Program-made: the position numbers and the translations under genes
The notes under the pieces: generated by a model
What the model was told of the DNA's origin: nothing
Database searches by the model: none
Seen by the model: the letters and a program-made list of their open reading frames with translations, nothing else
Assembly (NCBI RefSeq): GCF_014646135.1
Contig: NZ_BMMW01000002.1
Coordinates: forward strand, 496,001 to 560,000
Origin: Nocardia camponoti
GTDB taxonomy: Bacteria > Actinomycetota > Actinomycetes > Mycobacteriales > Mycobacteriaceae
Reading direction: 5' to 3'
Length of the DNA: 64,000 nt
Part shown: piece after piece, positions 6,842 through 16,683 of the stretch
Numbering within the stretch: position 1 is the first letter of the stretch
Layout: each line of letters opens with the position of its first letter

Positions 6842-9314
6842 CAATCGTCCGACTGAACTGCGGGATAAGGCGGATCTTGCCCGCCGAACCGAAGTCGATC
6901 GTGACCGTCGCAAGCGGGCCAACCCCGTCGGCGGCGACAACGCGACCGAGGCCGTACTTGTCGTCACTCACGCGGTCGCCGACGGCCAGCACCAGGTCGG
7001 TGTTGTTGCGCTTCGCCGCACCACCGGGCGCGGGCCGCGACGGTCCGCCACGTAATCCGGGGCGTGACCCTTCGCTGCGGGTCCAGTCGCGGTCGAAGCC
7101 GCTGCTGCTGTCTTCCCCACGCCGTCGACCACCGCGCAACGGCGACGACGCGATGGGTTCGAGGCGTCGCCAATCGAGCAGATGCTGCGGAATCTCTTGC
7201 AAGAAGCGTGATTCCGGGTTCGACACCGGCTGCCCCCACCCCGACCGCACGATGGCCCGCGACAGGTACAGCCGCTGACGCGCACGCGTGATGCCGACGT
7301 AGGCGAGCCTGCGTTCTTCGGCGAGCTCATTGGCGTCGCCAAGCGCACGCATGTGCGGGAACTGCCCGTCTTCCCAGCCGGTGACGAAAACCGCCGGGAA
7401 CTCAAGTCCCTTAGCCGTGTGCAGCGTCATCATCGTGACAACGCCGGTGCCCTCATCGGGAATCTGGTCGGTGTCGGCGACAAGCGAAACGCGCTCAAGG
7501 AACGAGGCGAGCGATCCGGGTTCCGGTTCACCCTCAGCGGCCTCGGGCACAATGCCTTCTTCGGCAGCAGCCTGCGCGTTATTGAACGCTTCGGAGCTGA
7601 ATTCCCTTGCGACACTGACCAATTCGTTGAGGTTATCGAGTCGAGCCCCATCTTGTGGATCGTCGGAGGCTTCCAACTCGGCCCGATACCCCGTGCGATC
7701 GAGCACGGCTTCAACGACATTGCCCACATCGGGGTACTCGCTGTCGGGCTGTACACCCGCGGCGCGAATCTCGTCGAGCAGCTCAACGAACCCTGAGATG
7801 GCCCGTTGCGCACGCGTATTCAACAGCGCCACTTTGCCTTCGGCCGCGTCGCGCAACGCCTCGGCGAAACCAATCCCCCGCTGCTCGGCATGTACAGCGA
7901 CGCACGCTTCGGCGCGATCGCCAATCCCACGCCGTGGCGTGTTGAGAATGCGGCGCATGCTGACCGCGTCGTCGGGGTTTTGCAGCACGCGCAGGTAGGC
8001 GACGATATCGCGTACTTCCTTGCGCTCGTAGAACCGGACCCCACCAACAACCTTGTACGGCAAGCCCATTCGAATGAAAATCTCTTCGAGGGCACGCGAA
8101 TTGTTGTTGGTTCGGTAGAACACCGCGACGTCCCCGTAGGTGATTTCACCAGCGTCGACGAGCCGGTCGATCTCCTTCGCGACGAACGAAGCCTCGTCGT
8201 GTTCGTTGTCGGCGACGTAGCCGGTGATCAGTTCACCTTCACCGGAATCGGTCCACAGCTTCTTCTCGCGGCGATTCTCGTTGCGGGCGATGACGGCGTT
8301 GGCCGCAGACAAAATGTGTTGGGTCGACCGGTAATTCTGTTCGAGCAGAATCGTTTCCGCGTTCGGGAAGTCGCGTTCGAACTCCTCGATATTGCGAATG
8401 GTCGCACCGCGGAACGCGTAAATCGACTGATCGGCGTCGCCAACAACGCACAACTCGCCCGGCGGCAACGCGCCTTCCGCGGCTTCGGCGGCGGTGATCG
8501 GGTGCCCAACCAGTTCGCGGACCAGCACGTACTGCGCGTGGTTGGTGTCCTGGTACTCGTCGACAAGCACATGCCGGAACCGGCGGCGGTAGAAGTCGGC
8601 AACCTGGGGATGGTTTTGCAGCAGCGCGACCGTCTCGCCAATGAGGTCGTCGAAATCGAGCGCGTTGGCCGTGCGCAACCTGCGCTGATATTCGGTGTAA
8701 ACCCGCGCGACAATCCCAGCTAATTCCGTGTCGTCTTTCTCGGCATCGGAAACTGCCTGCTCGGGGCTAATGAGCTCATTCTTCAAGTTCGAAATCGCGG
8801 TGGCGAGCAAGCGCGGAGTGTATTTCTTGGGATCGATCTCAAAATCGCGACTAATCATGCCAAGCAGGCGCCGCGAATCGTCGGCATCGTAAATCGAGAA
8901 ATTCGAGTTGAGCCCCGGCAGCAGCGCCGCTTGGGTGCGCAGAATGCGCACACAACTGGAATGGAACGTCGAAACCCACATGCTCGCCGCACGCGGACCG
9001 ACAAGCGCACCCACGCGCTCACGCATTTCGGCGGCAGCCTTGTTGGTGAAGGTGATGGCAAGGATTTGGCCGGTCTGCACCCCACGCGCGGCGAGCAGGT
9101 AGGCGATGCGTTTGGTGAGCACCGACGTCTTGCCCGACCCCGCGCCCGCGACAATGAGCAGCGGCGTGCCTTCATGCACGACGGCGGCACGCTGCTGCGG
9201 ATTGAGCCCGGCTAGCAGGCGCTCAGTCTCGGCGACGCGTTCCTGCTCGCGCTCGGCGCGACGCTTTTCCTGTTCGGCGCTGTTGCGGGCTGCGGTTTGG
9301 GCGAGAGTGTTCAT
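6831..9314 (-). CDS. pcrA: ATP-dependent DNA helicase PcrA/UvrD1
   Basis: 827 residues, normal for PcrA. Superfamily 1 motifs are visible: Walker A GAGSGKT (residues 57-63), motif Ia-type TFTNKAA, Walker B VDEYQDTN, motif III GDADQSIYAFRGA, LEQNYRS, TMMTLHTAKGLEFPAVF, and YVGITRARQRLYLS near the end of the core. The tail carries a Tudor-like end typical of PcrA (VGDRVSDDKYGLGRVVA). It unwinds 3'-to-5' in repair and replication and can push back RNA polymerase (family knowledge). It is divergent from the chorismate mutase gene and convergent with the SDR gene. I saw no LexA box in its upstream region. Confidence 0.96.
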   Translation of the reverse strand: MNTLAQTAARNSAEQEKRRAEREQERVAETERLLAGLNPQQRAAVVHEGTPLLIVAGAGSGKTSVLTKRIAYLLAARGVQTGQILAITFTNKAAAEMRERVGALVGPRAASMWVSTFHSSCVRILRTQAALLPGLNSNFSIYDADDSRRLLGMISRDFEIDPKKYTPRLLATAISNLKNELISPEQAVSDAEKDDTELAGIVARVYTEYQRRLRTANALDFDDLIGETVALLQNHPQVADFYRRRFRHVLVDEYQDTNHAQYVLVRELVGHPITAAEAAEGALPPGELCVVGDADQSIYAFRGATIRNIEEFERDFPNAETILLEQNYRSTQHILSAANAVIARNENRREKKLWTDSGEGELITGYVADNEHDEASFVAKEIDRLVDAGEITYGDVAVFYRTNNNSRALEEIFIRMGLPYKVVGGVRFYERKEVRDIVAYLRVLQNPDDAVSMRRILNTPRRGIGDRAEACVAVHAEQRGIGFAEALRDAAEGKVALLNTRAQRAISGFVELLDEIRAAGVQPDSEYPDVGNVVEAVLDRTGYRAELEASDDPQDGARLDNLNELVSVAREFSSEAFNNAQAAAEEGIVPEAAEGEPEPGSLASFLERVSLVADTDQIPDEGTGVVTMMTLHTAKGLEFPAVFVTGWEDGQFPHMRALGDANELAEERRLAYVGITRARQRLYLSRAIVRSGWGQPVSNPESRFLQEIPQHLLDWRRLEPIASSPLRGGRRRGEDSSSGFDRDWTRSEGSRPGLRGGPSRPAPGGAAKRNNTDLVLAVGDRVSDDKYGLGRVVAADGVGPLATVTIDFGSAGKIRLIPQFSRTIVKL

Positions 9315-9523
9315 GGTCTGTCCACGCTACCGCCGCCCACCGACAGGTTTGCTGTCGCGACTGTTTTGTCTCACTACGACGGCGTGGCAGACTGGGACGA
9401 CTAGATCAGCGCGCGACGCCCGGGGGACTTTTCGGCCCATCGGGGAAGTTTTCACAGTGAAGGAACAGATCGGGTAACAGGTCGTGTTAGCCGGCCGATC
9501 CAAGTTCTGACACGAGGAGATGA

Positions 9524-9820
9524 ATGATGAGCATCCCAGCTACGACCACCGGGTCCGATTCGGCGCTGCCGCAGTCTGAAGCCGAGATCGAAAAGCTCCG
9601 GTTGGAGATCGACCAGCTCGACGCGACCATCCTCGCCTCGATTAAGCGTCGAAGCGAGATCTCGCGCATCATCGGTCGGACCCGAATGGCTTCGGGTGGT
9701 CCTCGCTTGGTGCACAGTCGCGAAATGAAGGTGCTTGAGCGCTTCAGCGAGCTTGGCCAGGAAGGCCACACGCTCGCGATGCTGCTGCTGCGATTGGGTC
9801 GTGGCCGCCTCGGCCGCTAA
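9524..9820 (+). CDS. Chorismate mutase, short AroQ (delta) type
   Basis: 98 residues, the size of M. tuberculosis Rv0948c. It is all-helical and has the family pattern LRLEIDQLDATILASIKRRSEISR followed by RTRMASGGPRLVHSREMKVLERF. It converts chorismate to prephenate for Phe and Tyr. Members of this short cytoplasmic subtype are weak alone and are activated by complex formation with DAHP synthase; the C-terminal LLRLGRGRLGR is the region involved in that contact in the mycobacterial enzyme. The start has GAGGAG upstream; a second ATG follows directly. It is convergent with the aldehyde dehydrogenase gene, with a hairpin over its stop. Confidence 0.9.
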   Translation: MMSIPATTTGSDSALPQSEAEIEKLRLEIDQLDATILASIKRRSEISRIIGRTRMASGGPRLVHSREMKVLERFSELGQEGHTLAMLLLRLGRGRLGR

Positions 9821-9834
9821 CAACCAAGGCGGCC
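9803..9834. terminator. Hairpin overlapping the chorismate mutase stop
   Basis: GGCCGCCT (9803-9810) pairs with AGGCGGCC (9827-9834) around a 16-base loop. It sits between convergent genes and includes the last codons of the chorismate mutase gene. Confidence 0.6.
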
Positions 9835-9839
9835 TACTT

Positions 9840-11306
9840 TCACGTCAGGGCCACGTACTTCGTGTTCAGGTATTCCTCAATGCCCTCGACGCCACCCTCA
9901 CGTCCGAAGCCGGATTCCTTCACGCCACCAAACGGTGCTGCCGGATCGGAAATCACCCCGCGGTTCACGCCAACCATGCCCGTCCGCATTGCCGACGAAA
10001 CGCGCATCGTGCGGTCAAGGTCGCGGGTGTAGAAGTAGCCGACCAGGCCGAATTCGGTGTTGTTCGCCGCCGCGATGCCCTCTTGCTCGGTATCGAACGC
10101 GACGATCGGGGCGACCGGACCAAACACTTCCTCGTGCAGAATCCGGGCGTTGGGTGGCACATCGGCGAGCACCGTCGCCGGGTAAAACCAGCCCGGACCA
10201 TCAGGTACTTCACCGCCGATCAGCACCTTCGCACCTGCCGCGACCGCGTCGTCAACAAGCGCCGCGACAATGTCGCGCTGCTCGGCGCTCACGAGCGGAC
10301 CGAGCGTGGTCGTCGGGTCGAGTCCCGGTCCAAGTCGCACTGAATCAGCCATCGCGGCGACCAGCTTCTCGGTGAATTCGGCAAGCACCGGCCGCTGCAC
10401 GAGGAACCGGTTCGCTGCCGTGCAGGCCTCGCCGCCGTTGCGGAGCTTGGCCTGCATCGCACCCGCGACGGCGGCGTCGATGTCGGCGTCATCGAAGACG
10501 ACGAACGGCGCGTTGCCGCCCAATTCCATTGACGTGCGCAGCAACTTCTTCGCCGACGAAACGACAAGCTTCTTGCCGACCTCGGTCGAGCCGGTGAAGG
10601 TGAGTTTGCGCAGGCGGTCGTCGTCGAAGAGCGGCGCGGTGACCGCACCCGAGTGGCTCGACGTGATCACCGAAAGCACCCCGTCCGGCACTCCAGCCTC
10701 GGTGGCGAGTTGGGCGAGCGCGAGCATGGTGAGCGGGGTAATCGACGCCGGTTTCACGATCATCGTGCAGCCAGCGGCGAGCGCGGGACCGATCTTGCGC
10801 GTGCCCATCGCGAGCGGGAAATTCCACGGCGTAATCGCCAGCGCTGGCCCAACCGGATCTTTCGCGACGATAATGCGCCCAGTCCCTGACGGTGCCTGCT
10901 GGAATCGGCCATGTACGCGCACCGCTTCCTCGCTGAACCACCGGAAGAATTCCGCGCCGTAGCGCACTTCGTTGCGACTCTCCCCGATCGCCTTGCCCAT
11001 TTCCAGGGTCATCAGCACGGCGAATTCTTCGGCGCGCTCGGTCAGCAATTCGAACATTTTCCGCAATAACTCGGCCCGTTCACGTGCTGGCGTCGCGGCC
11101 CATTCGGCTTGCGCGGCGACCGCGGTGTCGAGCGCGCGAACCGCGTCGGCTGGCGTCGCGTCGGCGACCTGCGCGATTTCCGACCCATCAGCGGGATTGA
11201 ACACCGCGAATGTCGCGCCGCCCGTCGCAGGGACGGCGCGCCCACCGATCCACAAACCGGTTGGCACCTTTTTGACTACCTCAGATACCTCAGCCACAGA
11301 GACCAT
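9840..11306 (-). CDS. gabD: NAD(P)-dependent succinate-semialdehyde dehydrogenase-like aldehyde dehydrogenase
   Basis: 488 residues from the ATG at 11306, which has AGGGTGAAGG just upstream; the frame is open 27 codons further but without family similarity. Aldehyde dehydrogenase motifs: PWNFP, GCTMIVKPA, FTGSTEVGKKL, the catalytic-base segment ELGGNAPFVVFDDAD and the catalytic Cys in GGEACTAANRF (about residue 295). Length and motifs fit the GabD group, which oxidises succinate semialdehyde to succinate; the exact aldehyde is inferred. It is divergent from pgi with 86 bases between the starts. Confidence 0.85.
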   Translation of the reverse strand: MVSVAEVSEVVKKVPTGLWIGGRAVPATGGATFAVFNPADGSEIAQVADATPADAVRALDTAVAAQAEWAATPARERAELLRKMFELLTERAEEFAVLMTLEMGKAIGESRNEVRYGAEFFRWFSEEAVRVHGRFQQAPSGTGRIIVAKDPVGPALAITPWNFPLAMGTRKIGPALAAGCTMIVKPASITPLTMLALAQLATEAGVPDGVLSVITSSHSGAVTAPLFDDDRLRKLTFTGSTEVGKKLVVSSAKKLLRTSMELGGNAPFVVFDDADIDAAVAGAMQAKLRNGGEACTAANRFLVQRPVLAEFTEKLVAAMADSVRLGPGLDPTTTLGPLVSAEQRDIVAALVDDAVAAGAKVLIGGEVPDGPGWFYPATVLADVPPNARILHEEVFGPVAPIVAFDTEQEGIAAANNTEFGLVGYFYTRDLDRTMRVSSAMRTGMVGVNRGVISDPAAPFGGVKESGFGREGGVEGIEEYLNTKYVALT

Positions 11307-11378
11307 GCCCTTCACCCTAGGCGCGGTGCGGCGCGGTCTCACCGTTTCGGGTGCCACGCTTGTGAGTCGGTAAGGCTG

Positions 11379-11384
11379 TAGTCT
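11379..11384 (+). promoter_or_regulatory. -10 element of pgi, leaderless candidate
   Basis: TAGTCT is followed by eight bases and then the GTG start of pgi. Transcription would begin at or next to the start codon. No Shine-Dalgarno is present. No clear -35 was found. Confidence 0.45.
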
Positions 11385-11392
11385 CATCCACC

Positions 11393-13030
11393 GTGAGCAG
11401 CGATATCACTGAATCGGCAGCCTGGCAGGCGTTGCGCGAAAATCATCGCTCCATCGCGGATCTGCACCTGCGGAAACTTTTCGCCGACGACCCCGCCCGC
11501 GGCACCGAACTCACCGCGCAGGCGGGTGATCTCTTTGTCGACTACAGCAAGCAGCGCGTGACGCGCGAAACCCTCAGTCTCCTTATCGATCTCGCGCGCG
11601 CGGCCGACGTACCAGAGCGACGCGACGCGATGTATTCCGGCGCGCACATCAACACGTCGGAGAACCGCGCTGTGGGCCATATCGCGCTGCGGTTGCCGCC
11701 GGGCGCCGAGTTGTCGATCGACGGTGCCGACGCCGACGCCGAGGTCCACGAGGTGCTCGCCAAGATGGGCGCGTTCGCCGATTCGGTGCGCGGCGGTGCC
11801 TGGCGTGGCGCAACCGGCGAGCGCATCAAAACCGTCGTGAACATCGGCATCGGTGGTTCCGACCTTGGGCCCGACATGGTGTATCGCGCCCTGCGCTTTT
11901 ACACCGATCCCGAACTTCAAGCGCGGTTCGTTTCCAACGTCGATCCAGCCGATCTGGTCGCGAAGCTCAGTGGTCTCGATCCCGCGACCACGCTGTTCAT
12001 CGTCGCGTCAAAGACGTTCTCCACCTTGGAAACTCTGTGCAATGCCACCGCGGCGCGGGCGTGGCTCGTCGCCGCGCTCGGCGAGGACGCCGTCGCTAAG
12101 CACTTCGTCGCGGTGTCGACCAATGCCGAGCGCGTGAAGGCGTTCGGCATTGACCCGACGCACATGTTCGAGTTCTGGGATTGGGTCGGCGGGCGGTACT
12201 CGGTTGGTTCGGCAATCGGGCTCGCGGTGATGGTCACCATCGGCAAGGAGCGTTTCGCGGAGTTCCTCGGCGGAATGCACACGATGGACCGGCATTTCGC
12301 GCTTGCTCCGCTCGAGCAGAACGCGCCGGTAATCCTTGCGATGCTTGGCATTTGGTATTCGAACTTCTTCGGCGCGGAGTCGCGCGCGGTGCTGCCGTAC
12401 GCCAACGATCTGCAACGGTTCCCCGCGTATTTGCAGCAGTTGACGATGGAGTCGAACGGCAAGTCCGTTCGCGCCGACGGCACGCCCGTCACGTCGTCGA
12501 CGGGCGAAATCTTTTGGGGCGAACCAGGAACCAACGGACAGCACGCGTTTTATCAACTGCTGCACCAGGGTACGAGGCTGATCCCCGCCGACTTCATCGG
12601 TTTTGCCGAGGCGAACGATGACCTGCCGACACCTGACGACAAAACAACGATGCACAACATCCTCATCGCGAACATGCTCGCCCAAAGCAAGGTGCTCGCG
12701 TTCGGGATGACGGCCGAAGAACTCGAAGCTGCCGGCACCGACCCAAAGTTGGTGCCGCACAAGGTAATGCCGGGTAACCGGCCGAGCACCACGATCATGG
12801 CGCCGCGCCTGACGCCGTCAGCGGTTGGTCAGCTGATCGCGCTGTACGAGCACCAGGTGTTTGTCGAAGGCGTGATTTGGGGCATCGACAGCTTCGATCA
12901 GTGGGGTGTCGAGTTGGGCAAGGCCCAAGCCCAAGAGCTTGTTCCGCTGCTCAGTTCGGCGAATCCTCCTGAGGTGCAACTGGATTCGTCGACGGAGAAT
13001 TTGATTCGCTGGTATCGCGGGCATCGCTGA
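11393..13030 (+). CDS. pgi: Glucose-6-phosphate isomerase
   Basis: 545 residues from GTG, the normal size. It interconverts glucose 6-phosphate and fructose 6-phosphate in glycolysis and gluconeogenesis. Family motifs: [19 protein letters not shown], the SKTFSTLET sugar-isomerase loop, [17 protein letters not shown], and [14 protein letters not shown] near the end. It lies 86 bases from the divergent aldehyde dehydrogenase. Its last 80 bases overlap, on the opposite strand, the end of the ion-channel gene. Confidence 0.97.
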   Translation: MSSDITESAAWQALRENHRSIADLHLRKLFADDPARGTELTAQAGDLFVDYSKQRVTRETLSLLIDLARAADVPERRDAMYSGAHINTSENRAVGHIALRLPPGAELSIDGADADAEVHEVLAKMGAFADSVRGGAWRGATGERIKTVVNIGIGGSDLGPDMVYRALRFYTDPELQARFVSNVDPADLVAKLSGLDPATTLFIVASKTFSTLETLCNATAARAWLVAALGEDAVAKHFVAVSTNAERVKAFGIDPTHMFEFWDWVGGRYSVGSAIGLAVMVTIGKERFAEFLGGMHTMDRHFALAPLEQNAPVILAMLGIWYSNFFGAESRAVLPYANDLQRFPAYLQQLTMESNGKSVRADGTPVTSSTGEIFWGEPGTNGQHAFYQLLHQGTRLIPADFIGFAEANDDLPTPDDKTTMHNILIANMLAQSKVLAFGMTAEELEAAGTDPKLVPHKVMPGNRPSTTIMAPRLTPSAVGQLIALYEHQVFVEGVIWGIDSFDQWGVELGKAQAQELVPLLSSANPPEVQLDSSTENLIRWYRGHR

Positions 13031-13562
13031 CGTTGGCTTTGGGTTGGGCTTTGGCTAGTCGTTGGGTGACGGTCGAGCCGAGGATCGCAACGAGGGTGCC
13101 GAGTACGACAAAGTCGAAAACGATCTGCACCATCGTGGCGACACGCGCGATCTGACCGACCGCGTTGACGTCGCCATAGCCAACGGTGCCGAGCGTCACC
13201 AGCGTGTAGTACAGCGCGTCAGTGCGGGTGCTCATGCCGTTGAATTCGCCAGGATTCGCGGTTTCTAGGCGGTCGTAGAAGAGCGCGAAGAACACGACGA
13301 CGATGCAGATGACGAGCAGTACGCCGTCGACGCGGCCTTCAGCGGAGTCGCCGTTAGCCGTGAGGCGCACAACTTGCCGCCAGACAAGCGCACCTAGGCC
13401 AGCGACACCAATCACGAAGCAACCCAAGCCAATTAGTGCGCGCGGGCCGTCGTTGAGCCCGAAATCCCAGGTGAGCGGGACGCCGTAGAAGAAAAGCAGC
13501 GCGCACGCGGCGGCCGTCACGTTACGCGCGACGCGCCGGAACGCGCTGGGAATTCGGCTCAC
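12951..13562 (-). CDS. Two-pore-domain-like K+ channel protein (Ion_trans_2)
   Basis: 203 residues if translation starts at GTG 13562; the frame is open to 13667, but the extra 35 residues are Arg-rich and not channel-like. Four hydrophobic helices are visible, with a pore loop carrying the K+ selectivity filter in TLGTVGYGD between the third and fourth. The C-terminus is polar. A potassium-permeable channel is the family expectation; regulation and ligand are unknown. Its 3' end overlaps the pgi 3' end by 80 bases, tail to tail. Confidence 0.8.
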   Translation of the reverse strand: MSRIPSAFRRVARNVTAAACALLFFYGVPLTWDFGLNDGPRALIGLGCFVIGVAGLGALVWRQVVRLTANGDSAEGRVDGVLLVICIVVVFFALFYDRLETANPGEFNGMSTRTDALYYTLVTLGTVGYGDVNAVGQIARVATMVQIVFDFVVLGTLVAILGSTVTQRLAKAQPKANVSDARDTSESNSPSTNPVAPQEDSPN

Positions 13563-13682
13563 CGGTCCATGATCGGTGAGCTGCCGTGCATCGCGGGGCC
13601 CGCCACGCCGAGTTCGCGACGCGCGATGCCGACGTTGCGAACTGGCGCGGCGGCCTGCGCCGAACAAGCTCGCCCGTGGGTG

Positions 13683-14351
13683 CTAACTCATCCGGTACTG
13701 CGAACCCACCGCGACGAGCACCTGGTCCGCGCGGTGGCGACTGCTCGCGATGAGGTCGGCGTTGCGTAGGTCGCTGTTGCGCACCTTCGCTTCCGCCTCG
13801 TCGGGCGTCCGACCGCCAACGACGTGCCGGTGGCGCAGGCGCTCGGCGAGCACGTGGTGCGGGGCGTCGACGTACCAGCACCCGTCGAGCAGCCCGCGCA
13901 CCGGCGCCCACGCTGGGTCGTTGAGCAGCAGGTAGTTGCCTTCGACAATCACGATCGGCTCGTCGCGCACGATCACGCCCGCTGGCGTTGGCTCGTCGAT
14001 CGCCCGATCGAACGTCGGCCACGGCACTTCGTCGCCGATCGCGCTCGCCCGCAGCGTGCGCAGGTCAGCGACGAAACCGGCGGCGTCGAAGGTGTCGGGC
14101 TCGCCCTTGCGTGCGCGTGCGTCGCGTTCGATGAGCACCTCGTTGCGCAGGTGGTAGCCGTCCATCGGCGCGACGACCGCGTCGCCGAGTTCGTCGACCA
14201 ATCGGCGGGCGAGCGTCGACTTGCCCGCACCGGGCGGCCCGGCCAGCCCGAGCAAAAACCGCCGGTTACCTGGTTGTTTGCGCGCGCGTCTTCGCACTAG
14301 CTGGGCCAATTCTCCCACCGAAAGCACGCCACTCGCCCAGGTCACGTCCAC
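13683..14351 (-). CDS. P-loop nucleoside/nucleotide kinase family protein (uridine kinase-like)
   Basis: 222 residues. Walker A is GPPGAGKST near residue 35, followed by VVAPMDGYHLRNEVL and, later, IVIVEGNYLLLNDPAWAPVR, the pattern of uridine kinase/phosphoribulokinase-like proteins often annotated as nucleoside triphosphate hydrolase or putative fructose kinase. The phosphorylated substrate cannot be named. The first codon is GTG, and a second GTG two codons later is an alternative. It is followed by the ion-channel gene on the same strand. Confidence 0.75.
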   Translation of the reverse strand: MDVTWASGVLSVGELAQLVRRRARKQPGNRRFLLGLAGPPGAGKSTLARRLVDELGDAVVAPMDGYHLRNEVLIERDARARKGEPDTFDAAGFVADLRTLRASAIGDEVPWPTFDRAIDEPTPAGVIVRDEPIVIVEGNYLLLNDPAWAPVRGLLDGCWYVDAPHHVLAERLRHRHVVGGRTPDEAEAKVRNSDLRNADLIASSRHRADQVLVAVGSQYRMS

Positions 14352-14385
14352 ACCCTAGCGAGAACGTGCCGCCCGGAACGGCGAA

Positions 14386-16005
14386 TTACTGGTACGCCCG
14401 TTCGAGGATCGCCGCGGTGTTCACCCCGACGGGCAGCGTGCCGAACGCGATGCCGTGGTCGCCGCCGAGTCGGGTCGCGCAGAACGCGTCGGCGACGGCC
14501 GGGTGACCGTGGCGCACGAGTTGCGCGCCTTGCAAGACGAGTGCCATCAGTTCGACAACGCGACGCGCCCGGTATTCGATGTCGGCGAGGTCGGTGAGCT
14601 CTTTGCCGAGCCTGTCGATGGCGTCGTCGAGACGGGCGTCGCCACCGCGAGCTCGGGTGACTTCGGCGAAGAACGCTTCGACGGTTTCGGGCTGGCGGCC
14701 CATTGCCCGCAGCGCGTCGAGCGCGGCGACGTTGCCCGAGCCTTCCCAAATCGACATCAGCGGCGCTTCCCGATACAGGCGCGGCATGCCCGATTCCTCG
14801 GCATATCCGTTGCCGCCCAAGCATTCCAGCGCTTCCGCGGCGTGCGCGGGCGCGCGTTTGCATACCCAGTACTTGGTGACGGCTAGCGCGATGCGGCGCA
14901 GTGCGGCTTCGCCTTCGTCGGTGCTCGCGCGGTCGGTTGCGCCTGCCAGTCGCATCATGACGGTGGTTGCCGCGTCGGATTCAATCACCAAGTCGGCCAG
15001 CACATTTCGCATTGCTGGTTGGTCAACGAGATTGGCCCCGAAGGCGGCGCGGTGACGTGCGTGATGCACCGCTTGGACCGCACCCATGCGCATGCCGGTC
15101 GCGGAACCGATTACGCAGTCGAGCCGGGTCATATTCACCATCTCGATGATGGTTTTGACGCCAGCGCCGGGCGTGCCGACGAGCCAGCCCGTCGCGTTCT
15201 CGTATTCGATTTCCGACGATGCGTTCGACTTGTTGCCGAGCTTGTCTTTGAGCCGCTGGATGCGGATCGGGTTGCGTGTTCCGTCGGGCAGGACGCGCGG
15301 TAAAAGGAAGCAGGACAAGCCTTCTGGGCTTTGCGCGAGGGTGAGGAACATGTCCGACATCGGCGCTGACGTGAACCACTTGTGCCCGACGATGCGGTAG
15401 GAACCGTCGGGCTGCGGGGTCGCGGTTGTTGTGTTGGCGCGTACGTCGGAGCCGCCCTGCTTCTCGGTCATCGACATGCCCGCGATCAGCCCGGCTTTGG
15501 TCGACGGCTCGCGCAAGCCGAAATCGTATGTGCGCGAACCTAATAGGGGTTCGAAGCGCTTCGCGAGTTCGGGGTTGTGGCGGAGTGCGGGGATCACCGC
15601 GTAGGTCATCGAGATCGGACACATGTGGCCAGCGTCGGCCGCGCCCCAGGTGAAGAATTTCGCGGCGCGGGCGGTGTGGGCGCCGGGTCGGTCGTCGAGC
15701 CACGGGCTGCCGTGGAGTCCGTGTTCGACCGCGACGCGCATCAGGTCGTGCCAGTGCGGGTGGAATTCCACCTCGTCAACGCGGTTGCCCCAGCGGTCGT
15801 GCGTGTGCAGGACCGGCGGATAGTCGTTGGCGAAGCGACCCCACTCTTGCGCGGTTTCCGCACCCGCGAGCACACCGAGTTCGCGCACTTCAGGCTCGGC
15901 CCAGCCCGCACCTTCCCGGTGTAGCCCTTCGATGAGCGCGGGGTTGCGCGAGGTGTCGAACGGGACGAGCGGGGGTGCCTGGTTGAACACCTCGTGCGTG
16001 CGCAT
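14386..16005 (-). CDS. Acyl-CoA dehydrogenase family protein, AidB-like
   Basis: 539 residues, longer than ordinary acyl-CoA dehydrogenases and typical of the AidB group. The opening MRTHEVFNQAPPLVPFD, the FAD-site segment GMSMTEKQGGSDVRANTT and the C-terminal ECLGGNGYAEESG and REAPLMSIWEGSGNVAALD are AidB signatures. E. coli AidB is a flavoprotein of the alkylation response that binds DNA; many actinobacterial members have unknown substrates. It is 17 bases downstream of the TetR gene at 16023-16628, so the two are very likely one operon with self-regulation. Confidence 0.88.
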   Translation of the reverse strand: MRTHEVFNQAPPLVPFDTSRNPALIEGLHREGAGWAEPEVRELGVLAGAETAQEWGRFANDYPPVLHTHDRWGNRVDEVEFHPHWHDLMRVAVEHGLHGSPWLDDRPGAHTARAAKFFTWGAADAGHMCPISMTYAVIPALRHNPELAKRFEPLLGSRTYDFGLREPSTKAGLIAGMSMTEKQGGSDVRANTTTATPQPDGSYRIVGHKWFTSAPMSDMFLTLAQSPEGLSCFLLPRVLPDGTRNPIRIQRLKDKLGNKSNASSEIEYENATGWLVGTPGAGVKTIIEMVNMTRLDCVIGSATGMRMGAVQAVHHARHRAAFGANLVDQPAMRNVLADLVIESDAATTVMMRLAGATDRASTDEGEAALRRIALAVTKYWVCKRAPAHAAEALECLGGNGYAEESGMPRLYREAPLMSIWEGSGNVAALDALRAMGRQPETVEAFFAEVTRARGGDARLDDAIDRLGKELTDLADIEYRARRVVELMALVLQGAQLVRHGHPAVADAFCATRLGGDHGIAFGTLPVGVNTAAILERAYQ

Positions 16006-16022
16006 GGCGAAACTCCTTGGGG

Positions 16023-16628
16023 TTAACGCGAATTCGGGAGCCCGAGGGCTCGGACGGCGAAGGCGACGAGGCCGGGGATCACCGACTCAGCCTGTGGTTG
16101 GGTAGCGAGCGGGCCGACGAGGACCTCGCCGATCGCGCCGACTAGTGCGGCGGCGCTCATCGCGACGTCCTGTGGGGGCAGTTGACCGGTAGCGATGCCG
16201 TCGGCGATGGCGTCAGCGAAGCTCGCGGCGAACGCGCGGCGGAATTCGAGGCGTTGCGCGTCGACGGCGGCGTCGACCGGTTCGGCGAGCAGGACGTAGG
16301 CGAGCTTCGGGTTTTTGAGGGCGCGGCCCGCGAAGGTTTCGACGGCGGCGGTTACTCGGGTGACGACGTCTTGGCCGCTCGCCGACGCGGCGCGGACGGC
16401 GTCGACTTCGCGCGCGACGACCGTGTCGAATACGGCGGCGACCAGCTCGGCTTTGTTGGCGAACTGCTTGTAGACCGTGCCGGTCGCCACGCCCGCTTCG
16501 GCGGCGACGGCCGCAACCGACAGGCCCCCGTAGCCCGCCTGGGACAGCACGCGCGTGGCCGACGCGACGAGTTGGACGCGTTGGGCGTCGAGTCGCGCCT
16601 GGACGGCGGGCGTGCGTCGGTAGACCAT
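16023..16628 (-). CDS. TetR-family repressor, probable regulator of the acyl-CoA dehydrogenase operon
   Basis: 201 residues. An N-terminal helix-turn-helix (residues about 15-60, GYGGLSVAAVAAEAGVATG then TVYKQFANKAELVAAVF) is followed by a helical ligand domain. The start ATG at 16626-16628 faces the divergent acyltransferase gene 55 bases away, so the short interval may carry an operator for both. The ligand is unknown; the neighbour suggests an acyl-CoA or lipid signal, which is inference. Confidence 0.88.
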   Translation of the reverse strand: MVYRRTPAVQARLDAQRVQLVASATRVLSQAGYGGLSVAAVAAEAGVATGTVYKQFANKAELVAAVFDTVVAREVDAVRAASASGQDVVTRVTAAVETFAGRALKNPKLAYVLLAEPVDAAVDAQRLEFRRAFAASFADAIADGIATGQLPPQDVAMSAAALVGAIGEVLVGPLATQPQAESVIPGLVAFAVRALGLPNSR

Positions 16629-16648
16629 GTCAAAAAGTGAACCACCAA

Positions 16649-16677
16649 TTCACTGCTTCACGCAAGGGGGCTATGGT
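16649..16677 (+). promoter_or_regulatory. Promoter of the orphan acyltransferase gene, leaderless candidate
   Basis: TTCACT (16649-16654) and TATGGT (16672-16677) have 17-base spacing. The -10 ends seven bases before the ATG at 16684. An AAGGGGG tract lies between them, too far from the ATG for a normal Shine-Dalgarno. Confidence 0.45.
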
Positions 16678-16683
16678 CGAGCG

